Shown in pieces: positions 26,189 through 34,736 of a stretch of DNA of 47,309 bases. A model generated the notes under the pieces. It saw only the letters and a list, made by a program, of their open reading frames with translations, searched no databases and was not told the DNA's origin. The position numbers were made by a program, and so were the translations under genes. The first letter of the stretch is position 1. Each line of letters begins with the position of its first letter. Origin of the DNA: an uncultured Bacteroidota bacterium (GTDB lineage: Bacteria > Bacteroidota > Bacteroidia > Bacteroidales > WCHB1-69); contig CADADB010000019.1 of assembly GCA_902786595.1 (NCBI GenBank), positions 1 through 47,309 of the forward strand. Reading direction: 5' to 3'.

Positions 26189-26818
26189 GTGTGCAAGAGA
26201 GGTTTATTCTTCATTTTAATAATATCCGTTTTTACATCTGCCGTTTTTGCGCAGAAGACGACTCTGCTTTACGCGCCTGATGATGACGGGAAGGTCTTCA
26301 CATCGATTGAGGAGGCATTGAAGGCGGAGAGTCCTGTCTATCGGTTGAAAATCACCAAGTTGGCCAATAAGGATTCGTTGCCGGAGGAGGTGTTCCGGCT
26401 CACGGAGTTGCGCGAGCTTACCGTGAAGGGGTGCAAACTCTGCCGGTTGAATCAGAATATCGGCAAACTGACGAAGTTGCAGTACCTCAATGTTGACCAC
26501 AACAAGTTGTTGCGGCTGCCCGAAACAATAGGCGCGCTCAGAGACCTGCGCACGCTCGTCATCTCCCGCAACATCCTCGAAGAACTGCCCGAGAGCATCG
26601 GCAGCCTGCACCAGCTCGTCACCATCGACGCATGGGGGAATCCGCTGTATGTACTCCCCCACTCCATCAGCAACATTAGCAACACGTTGAAAGTTTTGGA
26701 TTTACGGCAAATCCCGCTTACAAAATGGGAGTACGAAGCCATGGAGCAGCTGCTCCCGGAAACCGACATCCAATTCACAAACATCTGCGAATGCGAGAAC
26801 CGAAGGGATCATGATTAA
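26189..26818 (+). CDS. Exported leucine-rich-repeat protein
   Basis: A 209-residue exported protein (signal peptide ending SAVFAQ) with about five leucine-rich repeats of the 23-residue bacterial type between about 70 and 180: LTELRELTVKGCKLCRLNQN, IGKLTKLQYLNVDHNKLLRL, IGALRDLRTLVISRNILEEL, IGSLHQLVTIDAWGNPL and then a degenerate one. Such domains bind other proteins; the partner is unknown. The start is the GTG at 26189, preceded by AAGGA; the nearby ATG at 26184 is out of frame. The last codons and stop form part of the 29-bp inverted repeat that follows. Confidence 0.82.
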   Translation: MCKRGLFFILIISVFTSAVFAQKTTLLYAPDDDGKVFTSIEEALKAESPVYRLKITKLANKDSLPEEVFRLTELRELTVKGCKLCRLNQNIGKLTKLQYLNVDHNKLLRLPETIGALRDLRTLVISRNILEELPESIGSLHQLVTIDAWGNPLYVLPHSISNISNTLKVLDLRQIPLTKWEYEAMEQLLPETDIQFTNICECENRRDHD

Positions 26819-26867
26819 AAAAGAAAACGCGGCCGAATGGCCGCGTTTTCTTTTTTAATCATGATCC
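26806..26867. terminator. 29-bp perfect inverted repeat, bidirectional terminator
   Basis: Arms 26806-26834 and 26839-26867 are exact reverse complements around the loop GAAT. The core AAAAAAGAAAACGCGGCC arm gives A/T tracts on both sides of a GC stem, so it can end both converging genes. The left arm includes the last three codons and stop of the LRR gene. Confidence 0.95.
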
Positions 26868-26873
26868 GATGGA

Positions 26874-27875
26874 TTAGTCGCCGAGGGTGGCTACCATCAC
26901 GGCCTTGATCGTGTGCATACGGTTTTCGGCTTCGTCGAACACGATGGAGTTCTCGGATTCGAAAACGTCCTCGGTGACTTCGATGCCGTCCAAACCGAAT
27001 TGTTTGTGCACGTCGCGGCCCACCTGGGTTTCGAGGTTGTGGTAAGCGGGCAGACAGTGCATGAACTTGCATTTCGGGTTGCCGGTGAGGGCCATCGTCT
27101 CTTTGTTGACCTGGTAAGGTTTGAGCAGTTTGATACGCTCAGCCCACACTTCGACGGGTTCGCCCATGGAGACCCAAACGTCAGTGTAGAGGAAGTCGCA
27201 GCCCTTGACGCCCTTTTTGACGTCGTCGGTGACGGTTACCTTAGCGCCGGTCTTTTTAGCGATTTCCTGGCATTGTTTTACAAGGGCTTTGTCGGGTTGC
27301 AGGGCCTTGGGAGCCACGATGCGTACATCCATGCCCATCTTCGCGCCGCCGACCATCAGGGAGTTACCCATGTTGAAGCGGGCATCACCGAGGTAAGCGT
27401 AGGTCACCTGGTTCAGGGGCTTGTCAACATGCTCGCTCATGGTGAGGAAGTCGGCGAGAACCTGTGTGGGGTGGAATTCGTTGGTCAGGCCGTTCCAGAC
27501 GGGAACACCGGCGTATTCAGCCAGTTTCTCGACGGTTGCCTGAGCGAAACCACGGTATTCGATGCCGTCGAACATGCGTCCAAGCACGCGGGCAGTGTCT
27601 TCCATAGACTCCTTCACGCCAATCTGGGAACCGGTGGGTCCGAGGTAGGTGACGTGTGCGCCTTGGTCGTAAGCGGCCACTTCAAAAGCGCAACGGGTAC
27701 GAGTGGAGGTCTTCTCGAAAATCAGGGCGATGTTCTTGCCTTTCAAACGAGGTTGTTCAGTGCCGGCGTATTTCGCGCGTTTGAGGTCGCGGGCCAGGTC
27801 AAGCATGAATTGGATTTCCGTCGGAGTGAAGTCCAACAGTTTCAGGAAGCTTCTGTTTCTTAAATTGAATGCCAT
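26874..27875 (-). CDS. argF: Ornithine carbamoyltransferase
   Basis: A 333-residue cytoplasmic enzyme that makes citrulline from ornithine and carbamoyl phosphate. Canonical motifs are [16 protein letters not shown] (carbamoyl phosphate), [22 protein letters not shown] (ornithine loop) and FMHCLPAYH. These are the standard OTCase signatures rather than those expected for the N-succinylornithine enzyme known from Bacteroides fragilis. The start [10 protein letters not shown] at 27875 was chosen over an upstream ATG that overlaps the -7 box. It is monocistronic, convergent with the LRR gene across the 29-bp hairpin. It could be biosynthetic or part of arginine/citrulline breakdown. Confidence 0.93.
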   Translation of the reverse strand: MAFNLRNRSFLKLLDFTPTEIQFMLDLARDLKRAKYAGTEQPRLKGKNIALIFEKTSTRTRCAFEVAAYDQGAHVTYLGPTGSQIGVKESMEDTARVLGRMFDGIEYRGFAQATVEKLAEYAGVPVWNGLTNEFHPTQVLADFLTMSEHVDKPLNQVTYAYLGDARFNMGNSLMVGGAKMGMDVRIVAPKALQPDKALVKQCQEIAKKTGAKVTVTDDVKKGVKGCDFLYTDVWVSMGEPVEVWAERIKLLKPYQVNKETMALTGNPKCKFMHCLPAYHNLETQVGRDVHKQFGLDGIEVTEDVFESENSIVFDEAENRMHTIKAVMVATLGD

Positions 27876-27915
27876 AAACTTTTTGTATTTAATAATGATG
27901 AAAATTTTCCGGCGG

Positions 27916-27923
27916 CAAAGATA
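27916..27923 (-). promoter_or_regulatory. -7 box TATCTTTG of argF
   Basis: CAAAGATA on the plus strand, followed on the minus strand by GCCGCC, 41 bp before the argF start. The 7-bp array 27934-27961 lies where the -33 box would be. Confidence 0.75.
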
Positions 27924-27933
27924 CATTTTTTTT

Positions 27934-27961
27934 GGTTTAAGGTTTAAGGTTTAATGGTTAA
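27934..27961 (+). repeat. 7-bp array GGTTTAA (3 units plus TGGTTAA)
   Basis: Three perfect units then TGGTTAA, directly upstream of the argF -7 box. Confidence 0.9.
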
Positions 27962-28011
27962 GAAATTATAGAAAAAGAGAGATAAATCGTAAGACTTTGT
28001 AATCATCCCGA

Positions 28012-28039
28012 AAGTCTCAAGTCTTAAGTCTCAAGTCTC
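28012..28039 (+). repeat. 7-bp array AAGTCTC (4 units)
   Basis: AAGTCTC, AAGTCTT, AAGTCTC, AAGTCTC, ending 13 bp before the -7 box of the HAD gene. Reverse complement of the GAGACTT family at 34661. Confidence 0.92.
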
Positions 28040-28052
28040 TGAAAAAAAAGTG

Positions 28053-28060
28053 TACTTTTG
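28053..28060 (+). promoter_or_regulatory. -7 box TACTTTTG of the HAD gene
   Basis: Matches TAnnTTTG and is 21 bp before the ATG at 28082. Confidence 0.7.
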
Positions 28061-28081
28061 CCACCCGAAATTTGAAAGATA

Positions 28082-28699
28082 ATGAACAAAGACATCACAC
28101 ACATCGCATTGGACATGGGGGGCGTGGTGCTCCACATCGACCATGAACAGGCCGTTTCGCGATTCGAGGAAATCGGGGTCGCCAACGCCCGCGACTACCT
28201 CAATCCTTACCACCAGCAGGGTCTTTTCGGACAATTGGAGGGCGGACAAGTCACAGCCGAGGAGTTCGTCACCGAGCTGAGCCGCCTCATCGGGAAGCCG
28301 CTCACCCACGAGCAGTGCCTCTACGCCTGGCTCGGCTACCTCAAGGAGATTCCGCAACGCAATCTCGATACCATCCAACGACTCCGCGGAATGGGCTATC
28401 GCGTCTGCCTGCTCTCCAACACCAACCCCTTCTTCTTCGAATGGGCCGAAAGCGGGGCATTTGACGGTAACGGCCACCCCATCGGCGACTACTTCGACGC
28501 ACTCTACGTCAGCTTCCAGTGCAAACTGCTGAAACCGTCACAGGAAATATACGAACACGTGCTGCGCAGCGAAGGCATACGTCCCGAGCAGCTGCTCTTC
28601 ATCGACGACAGTGAGCGCAACACTGACGCTGCTGCCGCATTAGGTATCCGAACAATACGTGTGGAGACGAACAACGACTGGACACAACGGATAATTTAG
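28082..28699 (+). CDS. HAD-family hydrolase (YihX-like phosphatase)
   Basis: A 205-residue cytoplasmic haloacid dehalogenase-superfamily enzyme. Motif I is ALDMGGVVLHID (nucleophile D11, with Gly instead of the usual second Asp, as in DxG members). Motif II is LLSNTNPFF, motif III the Lys in KLLKPSQEIYEHVL, and motif IV FIDDSERN. The alpha-helical cap lies between about 18 and 95. It resembles sugar-phosphate or epoxide-hydrolase-like members (HAD-IA); the substrate is unknown. Monocistronic. Confidence 0.88.
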   Translation: MNKDITHIALDMGGVVLHIDHEQAVSRFEEIGVANARDYLNPYHQQGLFGQLEGGQVTAEEFVTELSRLIGKPLTHEQCLYAWLGYLKEIPQRNLDTIQRLRGMGYRVCLLSNTNPFFFEWAESGAFDGNGHPIGDYFDALYVSFQCKLLKPSQEIYEHVLRSEGIRPEQLLFIDDSERNTDAAAALGIRTIRVETNNDWTQRII

Positions 28700-28759
28700 A
28701 AATATACGGCTGTATTTATCGAGCGAATCCCTTGGAATCGAATCCTTCGTTTGATTCGT

Positions 28760-29479
28760 CTATTTCGTGATTTTCAGGCAAGCACGGTCACACTCCGAGG
28801 TGTTTTCCTCCGCATCAATGACAATATGCTGAGAAATTCTCCCTATACCGACTCCTGAAGCAATAAAGAAATCCGTGACGGCCTGACTTCGTTTTTCAAT
28901 CAAATCAATACTGTAATTGTTTTTGCACCAATGGGTTTCAATTTGAAGACCGAGATTCTTGTTTTCTTCCAGAATCCTGAGTATTTTCCATACATTTTCA
29001 AAGGAAGGGGTTTCCTTGCCTGCTTCAAAGGAAATTTTCAAAGAGATGGATTGATCTTCAACTGCAGGCACAGGGTTTGGATGTGCGGCAGATTTGGATG
29101 TTTTTTTTCCGGCTGCTTCCTGTCGGACCGTTACAAAACCGGTACGTGTCCCTTTTCCTCCAACAATGGTAATAGAACTGGTTCTCGCCATCGGGTTGGG
29201 ATTTGGGCGGCAGTACACGACCAAATGATCGCCATTTTCTGATACTTCCAACCAGTCGTCATTGTTGGTCGAAAACCACCCGTCCTTGCAAGTCACCTGT
29301 ATATGGGAATCGGTGCCGCCATTTGCATCGAACAGCACTTGCGTATCACTGATCAGACTCGGTTCCACTTGGATTACAGGGAGGTTTCCTTCGGAATTAT
29401 TCACGGTGGGATTGTCTTGCGCATACAACGAGACAAAACTACATCCAACGAAAAACGCTAAAAACAATTTCTTCTTCAT
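28760..29479 (-). CDS. Exported BACON-like protein with degenerate OmpA-like C terminus
   Basis: A 239-residue exported protein (signal peptide ending VSLYAQ). Residues about 45-125 resemble a BACON domain (VLFDANGGTDSHIQVTCKDG, DDWLEVSENGD, TSSITIVGGKGTRTGFVTVR plus QEA). Residues about 145-239 follow the OmpA/MotB peptidoglycan-binding pattern (ISFEAGKETPSFENVWKILR, LGLQIETHWCKNNYSIDLIE, KRSQAVTDFFIASGVGIGRI). The usual GHTDxxG is THWCKNN and NRRVEI is CDRACLKI, so the Asp and Arg that hold diaminopimelate are lost or moved. It lies 32 bp after uvrA on the same strand. A role in the cell envelope is likely; peptidoglycan binding is doubtful. Confidence 0.7.
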   Translation of the reverse strand: MKKKLFLAFFVGCSFVSLYAQDNPTVNNSEGNLPVIQVEPSLISDTQVLFDANGGTDSHIQVTCKDGWFSTNNDDWLEVSENGDHLVVYCRPNPNPMARTSSITIVGGKGTRTGFVTVRQEAAGKKTSKSAAHPNPVPAVEDQSISLKISFEAGKETPSFENVWKILRILEENKNLGLQIETHWCKNNYSIDLIEKRSQAVTDFFIASGVGIGRISQHIVIDAEENTSECDRACLKITK

Positions 29480-29511
29480 AATGCAACTTATTTTAATGAA
29501 AAGGCGGTGAA

Positions 29512-32340
29512 TCACACCACTTTCTCCCGTAGCCACTCCGCCGTGTAACTTCCCTCGCACTTCACTAACTCTTCCGGTGTGCCCTCAAACACGATGTTGC
29601 CGCCGGCGTCGCCGCCCTCGGGACCAAGGTCGATGATCCAGTCGGCGCACTTGATGAGTTCGGTGTTGTGCTCGATGACCAAAACCGTGTTGCCATGCTC
29701 GATCAGCCGGTTGAAGGCGTCGTAGAGTTTGTGGATGTCGTGGAAATGAAGACCTGTGGTCGGTTCATCGAAGATGAAGAGCTTGCGCTGCTTATCGTCG
29801 TCCTGCGCCAGGAAGTTGGCCAATTTCACGCGCTGCGCCTCACCGCCCGACAAGGTCGAGGACGGCTGTCCCAGCACCAAGTACTCTAACCCCACGTCTT
29901 TTAGCGGCTGCAAGCGGCGTAAAATGTTCGCCGTGATGTCATTGGGTGTCAGACTGTTGAAGAAGTCCAACGCCTCGTTCACCGTCATATTTAGGATGTC
30001 ATTGATGTCTTTGCCAGAAACTTTGATATCCAAGGCGTCGTCGCGGAAGCGCTTGCCCTGACACGACGGACAGACCATTTCCACATCGGCCATGAACTGC
30101 ATGTTGATATGGATGATGCCCTCGCCCTCACATTCCTCGCAGCGACCGCCCGCCACGTTGAAGGAGAAGAAGCCCGCCTTGTAGTTGCGCTGCTTGGACA
30201 AGGGCTGAGCCGCGTAAAGCTCACGAATATAGTCGAAAATCTTAAGATATGTGGCGGGGTTGGAGCGAGAGGAACGCCCGATGGCATCCTGATCGACCAT
30301 CACCACGCCGTTGACCTTGGTCATGTCGCCCGACACGCCGCCGCAACGGCCAGGCCTCGGCACATTGGCATCGCCCAAGAGCCGTGCCACAGACGGATAG
30401 ACAACGTCCGTCACCAGCGAACTCTTGCCCGATCCACTCACGCCCGTCACCACCGTGAAACACTCCAACGGAATCTTCACGCTGATGTTCTTGAGGTTAT
30501 GCTCGCGGGCATTCTGCACCTCGATATAGTTGCGCCACTTCCGGCGGTATTTCGGCAACGGAATGCGCATCACGTCTTTACCTTCGGCGCCCGGCACCAT
30601 GCCCCGCAAATAGCTGGCTGTCAGATTCTTTTTCTGCGACAATAACTTGTCGAACGTGCCGGAGAAGACCACCTCGCCACCAAACTGCCCGGCCATGGGA
30701 CCGATATCGACAATGTAGTCAGCGGCTTTGATGATGGCTTCGTCGTGCTCGACCACAACCACCGTGTTTCCTATGTCGCGCAACCGTTTCAGCACGTTGA
30801 TAAGGTTCTGGGTGTCACGTGGATGCAATCCTATACTCGGCTCATCAAGGATATAGAGGGACCCCACGAGACTACTGCCCAGCGAGGTCGCCAGGTTAAT
30901 ACGCTGAGACTCACCGCCCGACAATGTGGAACAGTTACGATCCAAAGTCAGGTAGCCGAGTCCCACCTCGTCCAACAGTCCGATGCGGGTGGTCAGCTCG
31001 CGCATCAGAATCTTGGCGATTTCTTTTTCATTATCGTTTTGATATTCAAAGTTTTCGAAGAATTTCTTCAGTTCCGAAACCGGCATGTTCTGCAATTCGG
31101 CGATGGACTTGCCGTTGACCTTCACGTACTGCGCATCCTTGCGCAAGCGCGTGCCGTGGCATTCGGGACAGAGTTCGCGCCCGCGATAGCGCGCCTGCAT
31201 CACCCGGAACTGGATCTTGTAAGTGTTGGCGGCCACGAAATCGAAAAACTGTGTGATACCATGCACATCGTGCTTCACATCGCCGTACCAAAGCAGGTTG
31301 TACTCCTCTTCGGTGAGGTCATCGATGGCGCGATACACGGGGAAATCGAGTTTGGAGGCATAACGGATGAAATGGCGTTTCCACTCGCTCATGACCTCGC
31401 CGTGCCAGCAGGCCACCGCATCCTCCGCCACCGACAACGAGCGGTCGGGGAAGACCAAGTCGGGATTCACGCCCTCCACCATTCCCGTGCCGGAACAGGT
31501 CTTGCACGCCCCGTAAGGGTTGTTGAAGCTGAACATGTTCACCGTCAGCTCCTCAAACGTCATGCCGTCGGCCTCGAAAAAGTTGCTGAAGGACTTCAAC
31601 ACGCTCTTTTCCCCTTCGCGGAGCACCGCACACACGCCCTTTCCTTCCGAAAAAGCAACATTCACGGCATCGGTCACGCGAGTCTGCTGCGTCGCCAAAT
31701 TGTCGGACTTGAAACGGTCCACCATCACATACAGTTTCTTCGGATCGGGTTCCTTTTCGAACTTGATAACATCGTCAATCTCAAAAAGTTGCGAATTGTA
31801 CACCATTCTGTTGAAACCCTGTTGCCGGAGAATCAGCAGCTGGTCGCCGACGGAACGCCCTTCAGGGATCACCATGGGGGCAAGCACATAAACGCGCTCA
31901 CCTTCAGGAGTTTGCATGATGAAACGCAACACGTCTTTCACATCGTGGCGTTTCACCTCCTGTCCGCTCACCGGCGAAAAGGTGTGGCCGATGCGGGCGA
32001 AGAGCAGCTTCAGGTACTCGTAAATCTCCGTCACGGTGCCCACGGTCGAGCGCGGGTTCCTCGACAGGATCTGCTGCTCAATGGCGATGGCCGGCGGGAT
32101 GCCGGTAATGGATTTCACATCGGGCTTCTTCATGCGTCCCATGAACTGCCGGGCGTACGAGCTGAGACTCTCCACATAGCGCCGCTGCCCCTCCGCGTAG
32201 AGCGTGTCGAAGGCCAGCGAAGATTTTCCGGAGCCGGACAACCCTGTGATTACCACGAACTTATTGCGCGGAATATCCAAATCGATATTCTTCAGGTTGT
32301 TGACCTTCGCGCCACGTATGGAAATTTTTTTCTCTTTCAT
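29512..32340 (-). CDS. uvrA: Excinuclease ABC subunit A
   Basis: A 942-residue ATPase that finds bulky DNA lesions for nucleotide excision repair with UvrB and UvrC. It has Walker [21 protein letters not shown] and the UvrB-binding and insertion region (about 115-290). The zinc motifs are CKTCSGTG ... CPECHGTR and CEECEGEG ... CPSCQGKR, the second Walker A is [18 protein letters not shown], and the signatures are [11 protein letters not shown] and [11 protein letters not shown]. Start at 32340 ([10 protein letters not shown]); the frame is open 48 codons further up, but that stretch covers the promoter. Full-length family member. A second UvrA-like gene lies at 39049. Confidence 0.97.
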   Translation of the reverse strand: MKEKKISIRGAKVNNLKNIDLDIPRNKFVVITGLSGSGKSSLAFDTLYAEGQRRYVESLSSYARQFMGRMKKPDVKSITGIPPAIAIEQQILSRNPRSTVGTVTEIYEYLKLLFARIGHTFSPVSGQEVKRHDVKDVLRFIMQTPEGERVYVLAPMVIPEGRSVGDQLLILRQQGFNRMVYNSQLFEIDDVIKFEKEPDPKKLYVMVDRFKSDNLATQQTRVTDAVNVAFSEGKGVCAVLREGEKSVLKSFSNFFEADGMTFEELTVNMFSFNNPYGACKTCSGTGMVEGVNPDLVFPDRSLSVAEDAVACWHGEVMSEWKRHFIRYASKLDFPVYRAIDDLTEEEYNLLWYGDVKHDVHGITQFFDFVAANTYKIQFRVMQARYRGRELCPECHGTRLRKDAQYVKVNGKSIAELQNMPVSELKKFFENFEYQNDNEKEIAKILMRELTTRIGLLDEVGLGYLTLDRNCSTLSGGESQRINLATSLGSSLVGSLYILDEPSIGLHPRDTQNLINVLKRLRDIGNTVVVVEHDEAIIKAADYIVDIGPMAGQFGGEVVFSGTFDKLLSQKKNLTASYLRGMVPGAEGKDVMRIPLPKYRRKWRNYIEVQNAREHNLKNISVKIPLECFTVVTGVSGSGKSSLVTDVVYPSVARLLGDANVPRPGRCGGVSGDMTKVNGVVMVDQDAIGRSSRSNPATYLKIFDYIRELYAAQPLSKQRNYKAGFFSFNVAGGRCEECEGEGIIHINMQFMADVEMVCPSCQGKRFRDDALDIKVSGKDINDILNMTVNEALDFFNSLTPNDITANILRRLQPLKDVGLEYLVLGQPSSTLSGGEAQRVKLANFLAQDDDKQRKLFIFDEPTTGLHFHDIHKLYDAFNRLIEHGNTVLVIEHNTELIKCADWIIDLGPEGGDAGGNIVFEGTPEELVKCEGSYTAEWLREKVV

Positions 32341-32352
32341 AATTTGAGGGCG

Positions 32353-32360
32353 CGAAAATA
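32353..32360 (-). promoter_or_regulatory. Variant -7 box TATTTTCG of uvrA
   Basis: CGAAAATA on the plus strand, continued as TATTTTCGC on the minus strand, 12 bp before the start. Confidence 0.5.
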
Positions 32361-32577
32361 CGATTTTTTTTGTGACTAGTGCACGGTAATCAAGGAACAA
32401 AACGACATCTCCTTCATCCAACACTTTCCCGTTCACGAATAAAAAACAAAATTCATGAACTTTCTTCGATTTTCCGCGAAACAACCATTTTATTTTAACT
32501 ATTAATTATCAAATAATTTTCATTAATATTTGATAACAGATTGATTAACAGCCGAATATAAAAATTTTCAAAACCTC

Positions 32578-32608
32578 TTGACAAAGGAACTTTCTTGTTG
32601 TATCTTTG
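32578..32608 (+). promoter_or_regulatory. Strong Bacteroidota promoter of the Rpn-type gene
   Basis: TTG (32578-32580, within TTGACA), 20 bp, TATCTTTG (32601-32608); the best match in the window. The ATG follows at 32629. Confidence 0.85.
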
Positions 32609-32628
32609 CAACAGAAAATTATTCAAAC

Positions 32629-33558
32629 ATGATGACATATTGTAAATATTACAGCCCGGTGACCGATGTCACCTTCCGGAAAGTCTTCGGGGAACACCCC
32701 GACCTGACCGCCAGTCTGCTCAATGCCTTCCTGCCGTTGGAGGAGGGCCGCACCATCTCCGAACTGCGCTACCTCCCGCCAGAGCTCATGCCCGAGACAC
32801 CCGCGCGCAAACACAGCATCGTCGATGTGCACTGCACCGACTCTGCCGGCACGACGTTCCTCGTCGAGATGCAGCTCAACTACGACTCGGACTTCTTCCA
32901 GCGCGTCTTCTTCAACGCTTCCAAGGCATACGTCAGGCAACTCAAGGCCGGGGAACAGTTCAAGCTGCTGCAACCCGTCTATTCCCTCAACTTCGTCAGC
33001 GGCGACCTACACAAGGGACTCAGCGAATGGTACCACCCTTATCAATTTGTCCATATCTACCACAGCGACCGTGTCTTCGACGGGCTCAAAATCGTTTTCG
33101 CCGAGATGGACAAATATAAGAAACTGCCAGAAAAGGGTAACACTAAGAAAGACTTGTGGATGCGCTATTTCACGGAGATGACCGAGGAGACGAGGAAGCC
33201 TGCGCCCGAGCTGCTCGCCGACCCCGACATCGCCAAAGCTATTGAACTGTTGGAAATCATCAACTACAACGAGGCGGAGGAGTACCTCTATGACAAATAC
33301 TGGGACGCCGTCAGCATTGAGGCCACCTGGAAGGGCATCGGTCGCCGCGAAGGGGAAAAGGAAGGACTGGAGAAAGGATTGCAGCAGGGTTTGCAACAGG
33401 GTTTACAGCAGGGTCGCAAAGAGGGACGTGAGGAAGGTCGAGAGGATGAGAAGCGCCTGCTTGCCCTAAACATGCTCGCCAAAGGTTTCGCCCCAAACCT
33501 CGTGGCGGAAATCACGGGGATGACAGAAGCGAAAGTCATCGCCCTTGTCACTCACTGA
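32629..33558 (+). CDS. Rpn-family PD-(D/E)xK nuclease / putative transposase
   Basis: A 309-residue protein of the Rpn (recombination-promoting nuclease) / PDDEXK transposase-like family common in Bacteroidota. Family features are YYSPVTDVTFRKVFGEHPDL at the N terminus and the catalytic region IVDVHCTDSAGTTFLVEMQL (Asp and ExQ), followed by YVRQLKAGEQFKLLQPVYSL. The C-terminal part holds nine GxxE/GxxQ tetrapeptides (33340-33447; GRRE, GEKE, GLEK, GLQQ x3, GRKE, GREE, GRED), a charged helical repeat usual in this family. No terminal inverted repeats or target duplications were seen, so it is a fixed gene rather than an intact insertion sequence. The in-frame TTG at 32578 is the -33 box and not the start. 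Confidence 0.85.
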   Translation: MMTYCKYYSPVTDVTFRKVFGEHPDLTASLLNAFLPLEEGRTISELRYLPPELMPETPARKHSIVDVHCTDSAGTTFLVEMQLNYDSDFFQRVFFNASKAYVRQLKAGEQFKLLQPVYSLNFVSGDLHKGLSEWYHPYQFVHIYHSDRVFDGLKIVFAEMDKYKKLPEKGNTKKDLWMRYFTEMTEETRKPAPELLADPDIAKAIELLEIINYNEAEEYLYDKYWDAVSIEATWKGIGRREGEKEGLEKGLQQGLQQGLQQGRKEGREEGREDEKRLLALNMLAKGFAPNLVAEITGMTEAKVIALVTH

Positions 33559-33629
33559 TTGACAAGACACCACCCTACCGTTACTCTTCTCAACGAGCAA
33601 CAAATGGATCCTTCCCTCCTGAATTCTTC

Positions 33630-34634
33630 TTACCCGCCTACCACATCATACACTGGCACGTCAAACACCCCCTCCATCGCTTTGACGAGGATTTCGGACG
33701 GGAGTGTAAACCCGCTCGGGGCTACGGGATTAACCGTAACAGCTAATAAATTCGGACGTTTCAGCACGCGGAGTTGGCCGCCTTTGCTCAGGAAAAGCTT
33801 CAGATTCATCGGAGTGACGAACACTTTGGTGAAATCCTTGACGATAACCACACAATTCTTCACTTCGGGTTGCATACGCAAGAAATTCAGCATCATGTCG
33901 GTGAGGATGCCGCTGAGGAAAAGGTGATTGCCGTGCGAGAAAAGTTCGGCCTTGTATTTATCTGACAACAAGGAAGATGGGATATTCAGGGAAACGGGAT
34001 TCTCGTCTTCCAACGCGAAGATGCCGTTTTCGATCTGCAAAAGCTCGTCGGCTTTGGAAATCTCATATTCAGGGAGTTGCATTAGATCATGCAACTCGGA
34101 GGTCTTCTTCACGATGGTGTTGAGGTCGGGGGCAATCGCCGCGCCTGTGGAGAGAATCAACCCGTCAGCGATGGTCGGCGAGGCGTGGCTCTTGCGCGAC
34201 AACGCCCCATCTACAATGGTAAGGTCAACGCCGTACTCCCCCATTCTATCCAGCACCCTGCGGACTCCGCCTGTGGTCGCCGGCCCCGACAAGATCACCT
34301 TGCCCGCCTGCAGCACTCGCGCCGTCACCAAGCGTCCCAACGAAGTACTCTCCTCTGAAAGATCCAATATTTCCGAAAGCAACAACCGTTGCCTGTAATG
34401 GTATTCAGAAGTCACGAAAATGGTCCCTTCATAGAGCTCGATTTCCGGCTTCTCCGTCTGCGTCACCTGATCCGTCTTCTCCCCGTCAATGCCGATGGAC
34501 GTCACCGCAATCACTTTATGCAACGCTTTAAGCTGCTCAAGCAAATAATTGAGCGTCACAGTCTTGCCGGTATTTTTTGCCATACCGGTAATGGAGAGGG
34601 TGCGACAGCGGAGGATGTTATCTATTAGATCCAT
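33630..34634 (-). CDS. P-loop protein resembling the KamB reactivase subunit
   Basis: A 334-residue cytoplasmic protein with an N-terminal P-loop at 17-25 (TGMAKNTGKTVTLNYLL), no signal peptide and no other recognised domain. From memory the N-terminal segment MDLIDNILR ... KNTGKT resembles the KamB-type subunit of lysine 5,6-aminomutase or ornithine aminomutase reactivases, a group that works with a MutS-like partner to restore B12 enzymes. No aminomutase or MutS-like gene is in the window, so the assignment is tentative; an uncharacterised NTPase is the safe call. It lies downstream of pepP on the same strand, 92 bp apart, with two 7-bp arrays between. Confidence 0.4.
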   Translation of the reverse strand: MDLIDNILRCRTLSITGMAKNTGKTVTLNYLLEQLKALHKVIAVTSIGIDGEKTDQVTQTEKPEIELYEGTIFVTSEYHYRQRLLLSEILDLSEESTSLGRLVTARVLQAGKVILSGPATTGGVRRVLDRMGEYGVDLTIVDGALSRKSHASPTIADGLILSTGAAIAPDLNTIVKKTSELHDLMQLPEYEISKADELLQIENGIFALEDENPVSLNIPSSLLSDKYKAELFSHGNHLFLSGILTDMMLNFLRMQPEVKNCVVIVKDFTKVFVTPMNLKLFLSKGGQLRVLKRPNLLAVTVNPVAPSGFTLPSEILVKAMEGVFDVPVYDVVGG

Positions 34635-34660
34635 TCGGTTATATTTTGAATATGGGACAT

Positions 34661-34681
34661 AAGACTTGAGACTTAAGACTT
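34661..34681 (+). repeat. 7-bp array AAGACTT (3 units)
   Basis: AAGACTT, GAGACTT, AAGACTT between pepP and the P-loop gene. Confidence 0.88.
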
Positions 34682-34708
34682 TGGGGGGATTCGTTTCGTA
34701 TTACCCCA

Positions 34709-34736
34709 ACGTCCTACGTCTAACGTCTAACGTCTT
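34709..34736 (+). repeat. 7-bp array ACGTCTA (4 units) encoding the end of pepP
   Basis: ACGTCCT, ACGTCTA x2, ACGTCTT. On the minus strand the right end reads AGACGTTAG, which gives the last two residues (RR) and the stop of pepP. Same family as the sufB leader array. Confidence 0.92.

Noticed and set aside
26913-27863. A 316-codon open frame opposite argF
   Set aside because: Antisense shadow of a complete ornithine carbamoyltransferase; no promoter or family resemblance.
30745-32379. A 544-codon open frame on the plus strand opposite uvrA
   Set aside because: It is the antisense shadow of a strongly conserved gene; the translation shows no signal or domain and the codon pattern follows uvrA.
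33340-33447. GxxE repeats of the Rpn-type gene as a variable switch
   Set aside because: The 12-bp period keeps the frame and such charged tetrapeptide repeats are usual at the C terminus of this family.
32629-33558. Active insertion sequence around the Rpn/PDDEXK transposase-like gene
   Set aside because: No terminal inverted repeats or target-site duplications found around it, and it has a standard chromosomal promoter.
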